Assembly: GCA_004565275.1 (NCBI GenBank) | Contig: SDOX01000009.1 | Span: forward strand, 644,007-708,006 | Direction of reading: 5' to 3' | DNA length: 64,000 bases | From: Nannochloropsis salina CCMP1776 | Lineage: Eukaryota > Sar > Eustigmatophyceae > Eustigmatales > Monodopsidaceae | Part shown: positions 11,221 through 21,800 of the stretch, in pieces | Position numbering within the stretch: the first letter of the stretch is position 1 | Layout: each line of letters begins with the position of its first letter | Position numbers and translations under genes: made by a program | The notes under the pieces: model-generated | Seen by the model: the letters and a program-made list of their open reading frames with translations, nothing else | Databases searched by the model: none | Told to the model about the DNA's origin: nothing

Positions 11221-14029
11221 TCATCCTTCTCCAGTCAAGGAGAGTATCATTGTTTCTAGAGCCCTGATCCGCTGTTGCCGAGCCTGACACTCTGGCAGCT
11301 CGCACGCAAAAGGGACGCGGAGAGGCGCGTCGCGGTTCAGCTCGCTTTGCGCACCCGCTGCTGCAGCTGCCGCCGCTGCCGCCGCCCTTCCCTTGGCGTC
11401 GGAAAAGTGGTGGTCTTCTTCCTGTCTACGGCTGGCGCGCGGGCTACCATTGTCCATGTCTTCGGCCACCCGCGTCTGCCATCCCCCCTCCCACCCGTGC
11501 GCATGGTGTCTCCCTCCACTGCCCGCGCCAAGAAGCCCCATTGCCCTCCCCACTACCTCTGCCGCAGTCGGTCTGTCCTCCCCCCGGGGGGCCAACAGAT
11601 TCCGCAAGAGCCGCTCGAAGCCCTCGGAGACAGACTTTTCCCCGTTTGACGAAAGGTGCGTGAGACGCCCTTCCCGCACGGCCAGAAACTCGGGACCGGC
11701 GCCGGCCAAGGGGACGCGGGACCAGGCCTCATACAGGGAGGCTCCCAGTCCGAAGATGTCGTTGGGCTCCAGTATGGCCCGGTAGGGCGGAACCTCTTTT
11801 CCTGCGGAGAGCTTGAAAAGGTCAAGGCCCTTCAGGACCTCCATGGACAGGTACCTGGAGGGGTGAAGAAGGGGGGGGGGGTTGTGAGGATTGGAAGGGG
11901 AGGGAGGGAGGGAGAACACCTGTAAGAGAAAGCTCTTGCATGTGTTTCCCGTGCAGGGATTCAAAGAAGAGAAAGGCCGTCAGTACGAGAAGCGATGCAG
12001 GGAGAAAGAGAGGATAGCAAGCTACGAAGGGCCAGGCCCGCCCATTCCTTTCCCCCCCGCCACGCACCTTTCATCCCCTTCCAAGACATGCATGGAGCCG
12101 TCCGCTTTGATCGCGTGGCCTAGATCCCCCAATTTGAAGGATCCGTCCGCGGCGATGAAAATGTTCCCGGGCTTCACGTCCATGTGCACGATGCCCCGCG
12201 AATGCATGAAATCCAGGGCCCCCCCCACGTCTCGAGCCACGCGCAGCAAGCATGCCTCGCTCCCGTCGTAGCCCCCGCCCTCCCCTCTCTTCCCCCCATT
12301 CATCTCCCCGTCCACCACGCCCGCGGCCGTGCCCGCCCCTCCCACGGGCTTGCCTGCCTCTCGCCTCCCCCTCCTCCCGCCTCCTGGTCCTCTTTCCCCC
12401 CTCCCTCCCCTGCCCCCTCCCCGCCCCCTCCCCCCGCGCACGCACCGAATCGAACACCGCCCGTTCGAGGGAGCCCCCCGGGCAGTACTCGGTCTGAATG
12501 AACAGGTACGACGCCTCCATCCAGGCGCTCATGTAGCGGACCAGGTGCGGGCAGCCTTGGAGGGCAGCCAGGGCATAGACCTCCCGCATCGCACCCTCCT
12601 TCTCCCCCTCCGAGACCAGGGAGTGTCGGGAGCGTTTGATCGCGTACACCCACCCATCCAGGCGTTTCCGCACTTTGTGGACCAGACTGAAACGCCCGGC
12701 GCCGATCGTTTCGAGTTGTTCAAATTCCAGCAGGTAGCGAGAAACTTCCCCTTCCCCGCCTCCCCCCGCTCCCTCCCTCCCTCCTTCTCCGGTCCCCCGG
12801 CTGCAGGGAATTTTGATTTTTCGTGGCCGCGTCCGTTTTCGCCCCTCGGGAAGGTCTTCGGAGGCTCGTGAGCTGGGCGGGCCGAACGGGTTCAGGTTGC
12901 AGGCGGGGATAGAGACCACCCGCACCACCTCGCCCCCCGCCTCGTCCTCCCTCCCTCCCCCCCTCCCTCCCCACGCGTCCAAGGAAGTGGACCCGCCCGT
13001 CATAGCCCTCGGTCTCCCTTGCTCTCCCTCCCCTTCCCCCCGCAGTCCTCCCCCAGCCTCCATTTCCGCCCCTTCCTCCTCGTCCCACACCGCCCCCACA
13101 GACTTGAGCCTGAAGCCGCCCGCCATGTCCTGAGAGCTCTGCATCGCCCACCCTTCCCCCTCTCCTCCCTCCTCCTCTCCCTCCTCGCCCCTCGCGCCCG
13201 GGAACCCGAGAGCGCCCTTCCCTTTGCTCTCGTTCGGCAACTCCTCCGGGGAGGGCCCGTGCACCCGCAAAGACCCGAAGCAGTCCACCACGGACTGACT
13301 CAGGCTCTGGAAGTTACTTCCTCCTTTCTCGCCCGACCGGTGCGGGTGGGGCGGGTCCAGGCCGGGGCCCAGGGCGTCGGGGCCGGGCCCGCGAGGAGGG
13401 AGGAAGGAGGCGGAGGGCGGGGGGGAGGCAGAGGAGGAGGCAGACGAGGAGGAGGAGGAGGACGTGAGGCCCAGGGAGGCATCGCGTGCGCGCAGCACGG
13501 AAGCACTGCCAAGGCTGGCCCGGGAATGGAGTGGAGAGGCGGGCAGCCCGTGGAGGTCCCGATTTAAGGGCTTGTGGCGAGGGTCGAAACGCCGATCCAC
13601 GCGCCCCCTGGGTTTACAGGGTGTGGGAGGGGATGGGTTGCCTTCCTCGCGGCCAAGTGATGAAGGAAGGGTGGGGTTGCTGGCGTGGGACCCTTGGGCC
13701 TTTCCCAGGGATCTGTGCGTGTCGCCTGCGTGTAAGATGGGCCCCGGATGAACCTGCATACGAGGGAGGGCATCGCGGGGGCTCTTGTGATTTATGGCGG
13801 GGCCGCCGTTGGGAAGCGAAATGCCTTCCGGGAGAACGGACATCATCATGGCTTGATGCCGCGTTGCCGCTCCATTGCTCCCGCGACGACTCGGTCGAGA
13901 CTTTTTTTTGATCGGAGAGGGGGAGGCAATAGCGTAGTGAGGAGGGAGCAAAGGGGCTGAGGTGTGGTCTTGGGTTGCCGGAGTAAGATAGTCTTCCTGC
14001 GAAAATTGACTGCTTGCTTGGGAATACAT
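11221..14029 (-). CDS. WEE1: WEE1-type cell-cycle protein kinase
   Basis: Wee1 kinases phosphorylate the Tyr of the CDK glycine loop to delay mitosis. Read on the minus strand, exon 1 is 14029..12446 (528 aa, mostly low-complexity Ser/Pro/Gly regulatory N-terminus). It ends within the kinase N-lobe: glycine loop IGAGRFSLVHKV, lysine in YAIKRS, then EVYALAALQ, MSAWMEASYLFIQTEYC and GGSLE. Exon 2 (acceptor at about 12289 or 12280, to 12068) carries the catalytic loop VHMDVKPGNIFI and GDLGHA in place of DFG; HMD and GDLGH are hallmarks of Wee1. Exon 3 (11854..11221) begins inside the R of ERYLSMEVL, which exists only after splicing, and continues DIFGLGASLYEAW to RGEDRPTAAEVV. Total length is ~812 aa. 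The exact exon 2 acceptor is ambiguous among several in-phase AGs. The acceptor-proximal part of intron 2 is CCCT-rich in the sense strand. Confidence 0.88.
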
Positions 14030-15064
14030 GTGATCGTTTACGGTAAATGGGGAGCCCGGGCTACGCCAAGACCTGTACTGGGTGTATAAATCAAGGGCAG
14101 AATGCTAGAGCGAGTAAGAAGGATGATGACCACGGCATCTTCACTGAAATTAATGGTACAAATTCTCCTTGAAAGAAATTCAAAGCTGCGAGCTTACTGC
14201 ATGTTCCCAGTCGTTCGACTCCACGCCATCATGGAGTGTCGCTTTGCAAGTTCCACGGGAGAGAAATGGTTTCTTGGCGACGTTTGGGCGGGCGGGCTCA
14301 GGTGTTGCATTGAAACTCCATCATACTCTTAAGAGAAAACCTTCGCCGATTTGGGTCCACAATAAGTCTCACAGCACGGCATGCTTTGTGGACCGAAACA
14401 GGAGGAGTATTGTGGACCGAGACGGGGAGTTGGGGCGTCGGTTTGTGGACCGGGACCAGAAGTCCGGAAGCATTTGTGGACCGAAATCAGGAAGAAACCG
14501 GAATGCCCTCGGATTTCGGGCCGGGGAGCGATCGCCTCGAGCCATCCACCTCTCGCTCCAGACACAGGGGCTTGGTTTTGGCATGAACAGAAGTTCGCTG
14601 GGGAAGTTTACGTCTTGGTGTCTGGAATGGTACCCATGTGGTGCGCTTCTCCGTCAGTTGCCTTGTGGTTGGCATGCATACTTGGGGGTGATGGATGGAA
14701 CGGCTTTGTGACTACCCGGTCTCGACGAATGGTGGGAGGCGGAACGCCGTACATCAGACGCGCGCACAGCACCCTCTGTCTTTGTCATACCACCGTCGCA
14801 CTGGCTGCGAAAACGTTGCCCACCACGTGTTGTCCGTAAGGAATACATGACCCTCTAGACCATTTTGGGTGTTAAACAGATTTCTACCGGGCACCAAGCC
14901 CCTCCACCACCCAGAAGAGTGGAGAAAGTGAAGACTCTGCTACAGGGTGTCATGTTAGACTACATGGATGGTTTATTTCCTTTTTAATCTCATGTATACA
15001 TTGCTCCTACATACACTGATTTCATAGGCCTCATTCGTCTAGGGCGCCTTCTGTAGGGAAAGCC
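14030..15064. other. Divergent intergenic region WEE1 / RPS3A
   Basis: About 1 kb shared upstream region of two divergently transcribed genes. It contains a gtataaa-like TATA element near 14088 and the degenerate GTGGACCG repeat cluster (14340-14490, listed separately). A short open frame of ~180 codons crosses the repeat but has no recognisable domain. Confidence 0.5.
14340..14490. repeat. Degenerate GTGGACCG repeat cluster
   Basis: Four + strand copies of tgtggaccg followed by an R-rich tail (gaaac, gagac, ggacc, gaaat) occur at roughly 14388, 14412, 14443 and 14478, spaced 24-35 bp. A related ggtccac in inverse orientation lies at about 14354. Spacing is irregular, so this is a cluster of short similar motifs, not a clean tandem array. 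Confidence 0.6.
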
Positions 15065-16828
15065 ATGGCTGTCGGTAAGGAGCTACGCGAGGGGTCGGAG
15101 GGGCGGAAAGAGGACTGGGACAAGACGCACTGTTTTCGGACGGCCCCGGTGTAGTGACCCATGAGAGACACGAATCGCATGTGAAGACTTTCGCGTATGT
15201 TCGTCTCTGCATTTCTGCCCGACTGAAATAGCAGGGCGGTCTGACTCCCCCCCCCCCCTTTTTTTAGGCAAGAACCAAAAAAAAGTGTCGAAGGGCCGCA
15301 AGGGCGGCAAGAAGAAGATGTACGTACTCTCAGCTATCCACTCATACGTGGCTTGTCGGAGACATTGACGGCTGCATTGGCCGAGAGAGACCACAACCCC
15401 CTGCTCCCTCGTCTCACGCGCCATGTCATTCCTTTGCCCCTCCTGGTCTCGTCACAGCGTGGACCCCTTCCTGAAGAAGGAATGGTACGACATCAAGGCC
15501 CCTGGATACTTCAAAACGCGCAAGGTGGGCAAGACCCTGATCACGCGTACCACAGGCACGAAGATCGCCTCGGAGGGCTTGAAGGGCCGCGTCTTCGAGG
15601 TGAACCTTGCTGAGTTGCAAGGCGGGGACGAGGAGCAAGGCTACCGGAAGTTTCAGTTGGTGGCAGAGGATGTGAAAGGAACCGATATCTTGACAAATTT
15701 CCACGGCATGGACTTGACAAGGTGCGGGGGCAACGAAGGGAGGGGAGAAGGGAGGGGAGGAGGGGTGTGTGTGGAGAGGGAGCTGGCCAGGCGGGGGGAT
15801 GACGGGGTACTCGAATCACACGCAAGCAACAAGCCGATGGGCATGCCCCTTCTGACCACCTTTCCCCTTATTCCTCCGCTTCCACCCAGGGAGAAGTTGA
15901 ACTCCCTGATCAAGAAGTGGCAGACCCTGATCGACGCCCACGTGGAGGCAAAGACCACCGACGGCTACACTCTCCGCCTCTTCGCCGTGGCGTTCACCAA
16001 GCGGGTGCCCGGGCAGGTCTCCAAAGCTGCCCACGCCCAGGCGGCACAGGTGCGGGCGATCCGGAAGAAGATCGTGGACATCATTAAGGAGAAGGTGGTG
16101 AACAACGATTTGAAGGAGCTAGTCAAGCTTTTGTGAGTACTGGAGGGCGGGAGGGGGGGGGAGAGGGAGGGAAGTAGATGGGGAGGATCTCGCCGACTTT
16201 TGTCAGCGCCTTTTTGGCGAGTGGACGGCCCTTCGGGCGTCAAGAACTCGTACAGGTATTGCAGTCCTTATGCCACGGAGCCCCGGCGAGCCTATCGCTG
16301 GGCCAAGGAAATTCGAATCAAACTCCTGCTCTGCCAAGTGACTGCATAGATCGACAGTATAGATCCCTCATAGGAACCTCTATGTAAGAAGCCCCGCGGG
16401 GCAGCATGCGCAGTGAGGGCTGAAGAAGGATCACATCACACGCCTCGTGTGCATTGCTTTGCCTGCCGCGAAGTTGCCAAAGCCACGGCATCTGCAGGCA
16501 TTGGCCATCCAATGCCCACAGGTCGTGTCACGCCCATCAAGGCGCTCATTTTCCCCTCCCCTTCTCCCATGCTCCCCCTTCTCCCCGTGTCGGCAGCATC
16601 CCGGAACAGATCGGCCGGGAGATTGAGCGGGCCACCAAGGGCATCTTCCCTCTCTCCGTGGTTTACCTGCGCAAGGTGAAGGTTTTAAAGAAGCCCAAAT
16701 TCGACCTGGTCAAGCTGATGGAGATCCACGAGGGCACGACACCAGTGGATGAGACTGGCGCGGGGGTGGACAGGCCAGAGGAGCCTGCGTTAGTGCCCGA
16801 AGTAGCGGGTTCAGGAGGACGACTTTGA
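15065..16828 (+). CDS. RPS3A: 40S ribosomal protein eS1 (S3a)
   Basis: Small-subunit cytosolic ribosomal protein. Five exons restore the family sequence: 15065..15074 (M-A-V-G start), 15268..15319 (Lys-rich KGRKGGKKK), 15458..15721 ([45 protein letters not shown]), 15890..16132 ([36 protein letters not shown]) and 16597..16828 ([40 protein letters not shown]). The last exon ends in TGA after SGGRL. All donors are GT with close-to-consensus sequence and all acceptors AG; every codon split across a junction gives the expected residue. Length of 266 aa matches the family. A ten-base first exon directly followed by an intron is typical of highly expressed ribosomal protein genes. Intron 4 (464 bp) is much longer than the others. 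Confidence 0.96.
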
Positions 16829-17315
16829 GGGCGTGACGGCACGGAAAGGGGGAGGGATGGGATCGGGAAGATAGGCGTTGCAGTAGGTGTGCCCGCGCGT
16901 GCAGCGTTGGGGCGAGAGCGAGGGGGGAGAGGAGCCCCCTAGACCGTGGGCCGTGCGGGTGAGGTACTGACTTACACCGTCACCTGGAGGCACAGAGAGG
17001 TGGCATGAGCGCTTGGAAGAAAATCCCATAACTCAGAACCGAGAAGATGGAATAAAAAACAGCAACATGGAACTCAAACGTGCCCGTGTGCATCGAGCAC
17101 ATTTTTCTTTGCTTGTCGTCCCTGGCCGGATCTCTCTCTCAGTGTTCATTTATAAGCCCTGTCACATTCGAAGCTTCATTCACAACAATTTGACGTAGTT
17201 CTGTGCGAAGATCATGTCGCATCCCTCGTTCTCTTCTGTGGCTTGACTGGTCTCAGACATGTCCACACCGCACACTCCCTTCATCCACCCTAATCACTTC
17301 ATTTCAATCCCGGCA
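16829..17315. other. Intergenic region between RPS3A and MAPEG 3' ends
   Basis: Convergent 3' flanks. A gaataaaaa element at about 17050 could serve RPS3A polyadenylation. No gene seen. Confidence 0.4.
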
Positions 17316-17852
17316 TCAGAGTCCCGCTTGGTTCAGCGACAGTAATATTAGCCGCCAGGCCGCCACGAAAGCAGCGAACCACACGAGCGAGCGTAGGGTC
17401 CCCACCCATGCTTGCGTGCCTCCTATGTACAGTAGGATGTAACAGAAGCGAAGCCCCAAAAATAGCGTACAGAGTCTCGAGGCGATTTCCTCCTTCAGTT
17501 TTAGGACATGCGCCACGATGCAGGCCACAGAGAAGTAGGTAAAGGCCTCCCAGCTGTTCGCATGTGCGGCAGTTGTTCGCTGGATCATCCGCACAAGCTC
17601 GGGGTTTTGCTGGGTGTCACGCTCGTTGAACTGATGAGTTCGAGGCATCAGGTGGTTGTACCATCCTTTAAGCTTCAAGACCATAGGTATTCGCAGAACA
17701 TGCGGAAGAAATGTGAGTGCGAGGCACCAAAGTATCGCTCTCAATGGGGTTGCCACCAGAGGTGGAGCCAAATTATCGCAGTGCCCCCACACAGACGGGG
17801 ATGACACGACTACCGCAGCTTCCTTCGCAGCTTTATTTTTAAAACCGAACAT
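17316..17852 (-). CDS. MAPEG family membrane protein
   Basis: Membrane-associated proteins in eicosanoid and glutathione metabolism; the microsomal glutathione S-transferase and leukotriene C4 synthase type of fold. The intronless 178-aa frame begins at an ATG and has four hydrophobic segments: ~36-56, ~105-125, ~130-150 and ~155-175. Between the first two lies the family-type stretch RMIQRTTAAHANSWEAFTYF, matching the R-x2-x-AH-x-N-x2-E-x(2)-F pattern of MAPEG. Slightly longer than typical members (~150 aa) because of a 30-residue polar N-terminus. Substrate cannot be told from sequence. It is divergent from the neighbouring giant gene. Confidence 0.85.
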   Translation of the reverse strand: MFGFKNKAAKEAAVVVSSPSVWGHCDNLAPPLVATPLRAILWCLALTFLPHVLRIPMVLKLKGWYNHLMPRTHQFNERDTQQNPELVRMIQRTTAAHANSWEAFTYFSVACIVAHVLKLKEEIASRLCTLFLGLRFCYILLYIGGTQAWVGTLRSLVWFAAFVAAWRLILLSLNQAGL

Positions 17853-18847
17853 GGAAATCCTCTGTACAAGAATGATTTAAAGACGCCTGTAAGACCCATA
17901 TTTTATATTTTGTTGGTTTGTCTGATGGAATCTATGCGCTTGTTAGGTAGGGCGCAATCAAAGGGAGAACGCGATGTGGTTTTACAGGCAAAAAGAAAGT
18001 TCCCAGGATTCCCCGAGCAAGTCTCCCAAGAAAACAAGAGTTCACGTTTAGAACTGCCTGCTCATTTGAAATTCCTCATTGGTTAATCAAAGGTCTAATT
18101 GAATACGAAGCATTGGGTCAGCGAAGAAGATGCGTTCACTTAGCCACTCGGACGCCGGTTGATTTTCGTCAACATTTCTCTGTCGTGGTCGCTGCGACAA
18201 GGCAAACAAAGTCCAGGATTACTCCCATGATGATCACCGGGTCGGTACGCCGGAATTCCTGGTTCGGACAAAATGATGCCAGCACGGGTACCCTTAAAAT
18301 CTTCGTCGTCAACAGACGAGAGTGGTGACGCCATTTTTGGCGATAACAATTAACGGCTCGAGCCGTTACCGTGGGATACCGCATTTTGCGTACCGTGGTG
18401 AGTTTATTGCATATATTGATGGCCTCAAGCGCTGTTCTGTGGAGTGGGAAGCTAATAGATGCCAAGAGATCCCGATAATGTATCTCAAAGAGTGTTGTCG
18501 GCGGTGGTCATAGCGAGCAGAAGTTGATGGAAAATTAATAATAGGAGAGCCTGAATTACATCATATGAACTGATCTTTGCAGCTTGCTGTCGTCTGCCGA
18601 ACCGCCCGCCAATCAGACATCCTTCATCAAATCATATCGACGACAGGACCTCAAGATCAAAGCAAGTGCGCATCAGTTCGACCCGTGAACAACACTGTGA
18701 TTCACAGGAAAACAATTTCACTTGCTGGCCGAGCGTTTTGAGTGTACGCCACAACAAGTGTTACGTCCAAAGGCTTGCGTGCCCGATGCATCCTAGAAGC
18801 TACAGTGTCAACATTGTCTAGACAAACCACCCCCGAAGGCCTGGAAA
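17853..18847. other. Divergent intergenic region MAPEG / SABRE-like
   Basis: About 1 kb, AT-richer than the flanking genes. It presumably carries both promoters. No domain-bearing open frame, tRNA or repeat array could be supported. Confidence 0.45.
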
Positions 18848-21800
18848 ATGGTCAGCTTTCTCCTCCGCCTGCTGCTGTGGGGGGTTTCCTTCTTCCTCCG
18901 CTGGCTTTTGGTGCCAGTCTGTGTGGCGGGAATTCTTGCCCTTCATCCTCCTACCTGTGGCAATCTGTTATCGAAACTCATTCTTTTCGCGGGTCGGAAG
19001 CTCAACAAGCCGAATAGCAAGCTTGAGCTGCGCCACTTCCACGTCCAGGCAATCCACGTGTGGGGATGGCGAGTAGTAGCCCTGGAGGCGACAGTCTTGG
19101 AGTCCCAAAGAGATGGCAGCATAGAGGCCGCTGTACTCTTGCTCAAATCTCTAGAAGTCCGCCCCGCTATTAAGGTATGTGAGCACCGAAAGCATGGAGG
19201 AAAGGGCGCGGACACGGAGGTGATAGATCGGGGCTCGCCGGGTCTCGGGTGCCGTGCCTCCCTCCCTCTAATTCGCAACAACCAAAGCCATCTTCTTGCG
19301 GTGCGGCTGAATGTTTCCATTTTCTTTCCACTTTCAGGCGGCCCTGTACTCCTTCTTCCAGACGAAACCTTTCGAGATCCGCGTCTCAGGCCTGCATGCC
19401 AGAAAAACCCTCTGGTCACAGGCCCCCGCCTCCCCCCCTCCCCTCCTCCCCCTCCTTCTTCCTCCTCCTCCCTCCCCCTTTCAGCCAGCACCCACGGGAA
19501 GTCTCCTACTTCTCTCCTGCCTGCAGCTTCTTCCTCGTCGCATCCCTCCCAGACCGATGACACAGGAGCACCGGGACAACCAGAGACCTCGCCCGCCCCT
19601 CCCCCCAAGCCCCGGAAAAAGGCATCGATCTCGGGAAAACCCCGAGATAACTCCGAAACTCCGAACCAGACAAACCTTTCTGCTCTTCCCATGCCTGTTG
19701 AAGCCACGGCGGGGGCCACTGGCTCCGTGGAGGCGGGGGAGGGGCGTGGTCGACAGTGGGAGGGAGCGGGCTCCCCCGTACCCAGCTCCGGTGTAGGAGA
19801 CCAGAACGAGCCGAGCGCGACGAGCGGCACTGAGACGCCTTCCACATCGCCGGGAAACAAATTGGGTGCCTTCGCCCCTCTGACGCAACGACCCACCTCT
19901 TGGCGACGGGTTGTGTGGCTGGGGAAGCTCTTCAAGCTCCGCTTCGAGGACATCTCTGTGGAGGCCACCGCCCCCCTCCCTTCCTGTCCCCCTCCCTCCC
20001 CCTCCCCGCCCCCGCGCCTCACTGTCAGTGCGGGCTTTGCCTCCTTCACCCTTGCGGCCACCCACGTCGTCCACCCTCGGCCCCTCCTCAGCGTCGACCT
20101 CCGCCTGCGAGCTGCATGGATCCGGGTCATTGCCCCCCTCGTTAACCGGGCGGAGGGCGGCAAGCAGGAGGCTCCCTGCCTGGTGATGAATGTGGAAGGC
20201 GTTGCGAGCGGGCTGGTCTTAGAGCCGGGCCAGGCGCGCCCGGCCTCCGCCTACCTGGCTTTTCAAGGGACTCCCCGCCTCCACCTTGACCCGTCCTCCC
20301 TCCCTCCCTCCCTCCCTCCCTCCCTCCCTCCTTCCCTCCCTCCCTCCCCGCCACCATGCCCCTCTCCCCCTCCCCCTCGCCCACGAACCGCCTCCCTGGC
20401 CCCGAGTCCTTCCCTGGACATCACTTCCTTGCCTGAACGTGGGTTCTTCACACTCCCGGGGCTCGACATCGCCATTCTCGGAAACGTCGAGGAAGGGTGG
20501 GAGGAAAGGAAGGTGACAAGCGGCCCCCCTGCGCTTCCTCCCTCCCTCCCTCCCTCCCTCCCTCCCTCCCTCCTTTCCCTCTCTTTTCCCCGGCGGCGGA
20601 CCCTGCGGCTCAGCACGGCCGTGGACGTGACTTGGGTCTCTGGAAAATTGGCATCCTTCCCCTCCTTCCCTTCCTCCCTCCCGCCCTCCACCGGCACCCC
20701 GCCCCCTCCGCCCCCCAAGCGCCGTCCCAAACCCCCTCGCCAACGGCGGGCCTCCCTCCCCGCCTCTCCCTCCTCCTCAGCGCGACATCCTCAAGCCCAC
20801 CTGCCTTCATCCAAGGCCCCCCATCCGTTGACAGTTTCACGGCAGACACCACCTCCTCAGCATAAACGTCGGGTATCCTCCGGACTTGACTTCATCCGAC
20901 AGAAGACCTTCCGCGAAGGCGACTGCCTGGACCTGTCTTTCTCTTCCTTCCTCATCACGGACGAAGAAAAGGAAGGGCCGGAGCACGGGCGAAAGGGCTG
21001 GGGGGGAAGGAGAAGACAAGAAGTGATTGGGAGGGAAGAGGGCGAGGAAGAGGAAGCGGCGGAGGGGAGGGAGGGGAAGGTACGGGTGCAACGCGTGTGT
21101 GTGGTGCCTCGCGTCGCCTGCCGCCGGTTGACGATGAGTCTGGAAGGCCTGTCCGGGCCCATCCTGGACGTGGAGGAGGTGGCGGTGGAGGGTGCAATAG
21201 AGGTGGGGGCGCCCCCCGCGGAGGAAGGCAAGAGGAAGGTGCGCTCCAGAGGATGGAGAGGACGATGGCGGAGTGCCGCCCCCGCCTCCCTCCGCTCGGT
21301 GGGCCCGGGAAGGCGCCTTCTCCCTCCTACCCCCCTCCCCCCCTCCTCCTCCTCCCCCGCCCTCTTCCGGCTCTTGGCGCCGGGGGAAGTGGCACGTACG
21401 GACGCCACGGTGCACGTGAAGAGCGTCGACATCCACATGTCAGGAGCTCTCTTGCGGTGGATGCAGGCTATGCTTGCTTACCGTTCCTCTCCCTCCGCCT
21501 CTCCCTCCCGCGCTATCAACCCCTCTGCCCCGCCCTCCTCCTCATCTGTCCCTACCCCCCTCCCTCACGACGTGAGCCTCCGCCTCGCCACTTTCTCATT
21601 CGTCGCCGATTGTCTGGAAGAGTGGGAGAGGGGGCGCGAGGAAGGGGGGGAGGAAGGGAAGGGAGGGAGGGAGGAGCGACGGCGGTCTTTATCGGCCTTG
21701 GGCGTCGACGAAGCCAAGATTGTCCATCCGCACGCGCGTTACGAGGTGACGATGGCGGACGTAACGGTCAGCTCTCGGGCCGTATCGGTCGGCGAAGGGG

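Noticed and set aside
16300-16330. B-box-like attcgaatc in RPS3A intron 4
   Set aside because: No A-box upstream and no cloverleaf could be drawn by eye.
18110-18180. tRNA-Ser-like A-box on the minus strand (gagtggctaag)
   Set aside because: No B-box or acceptor-stem pairing at the right distance.
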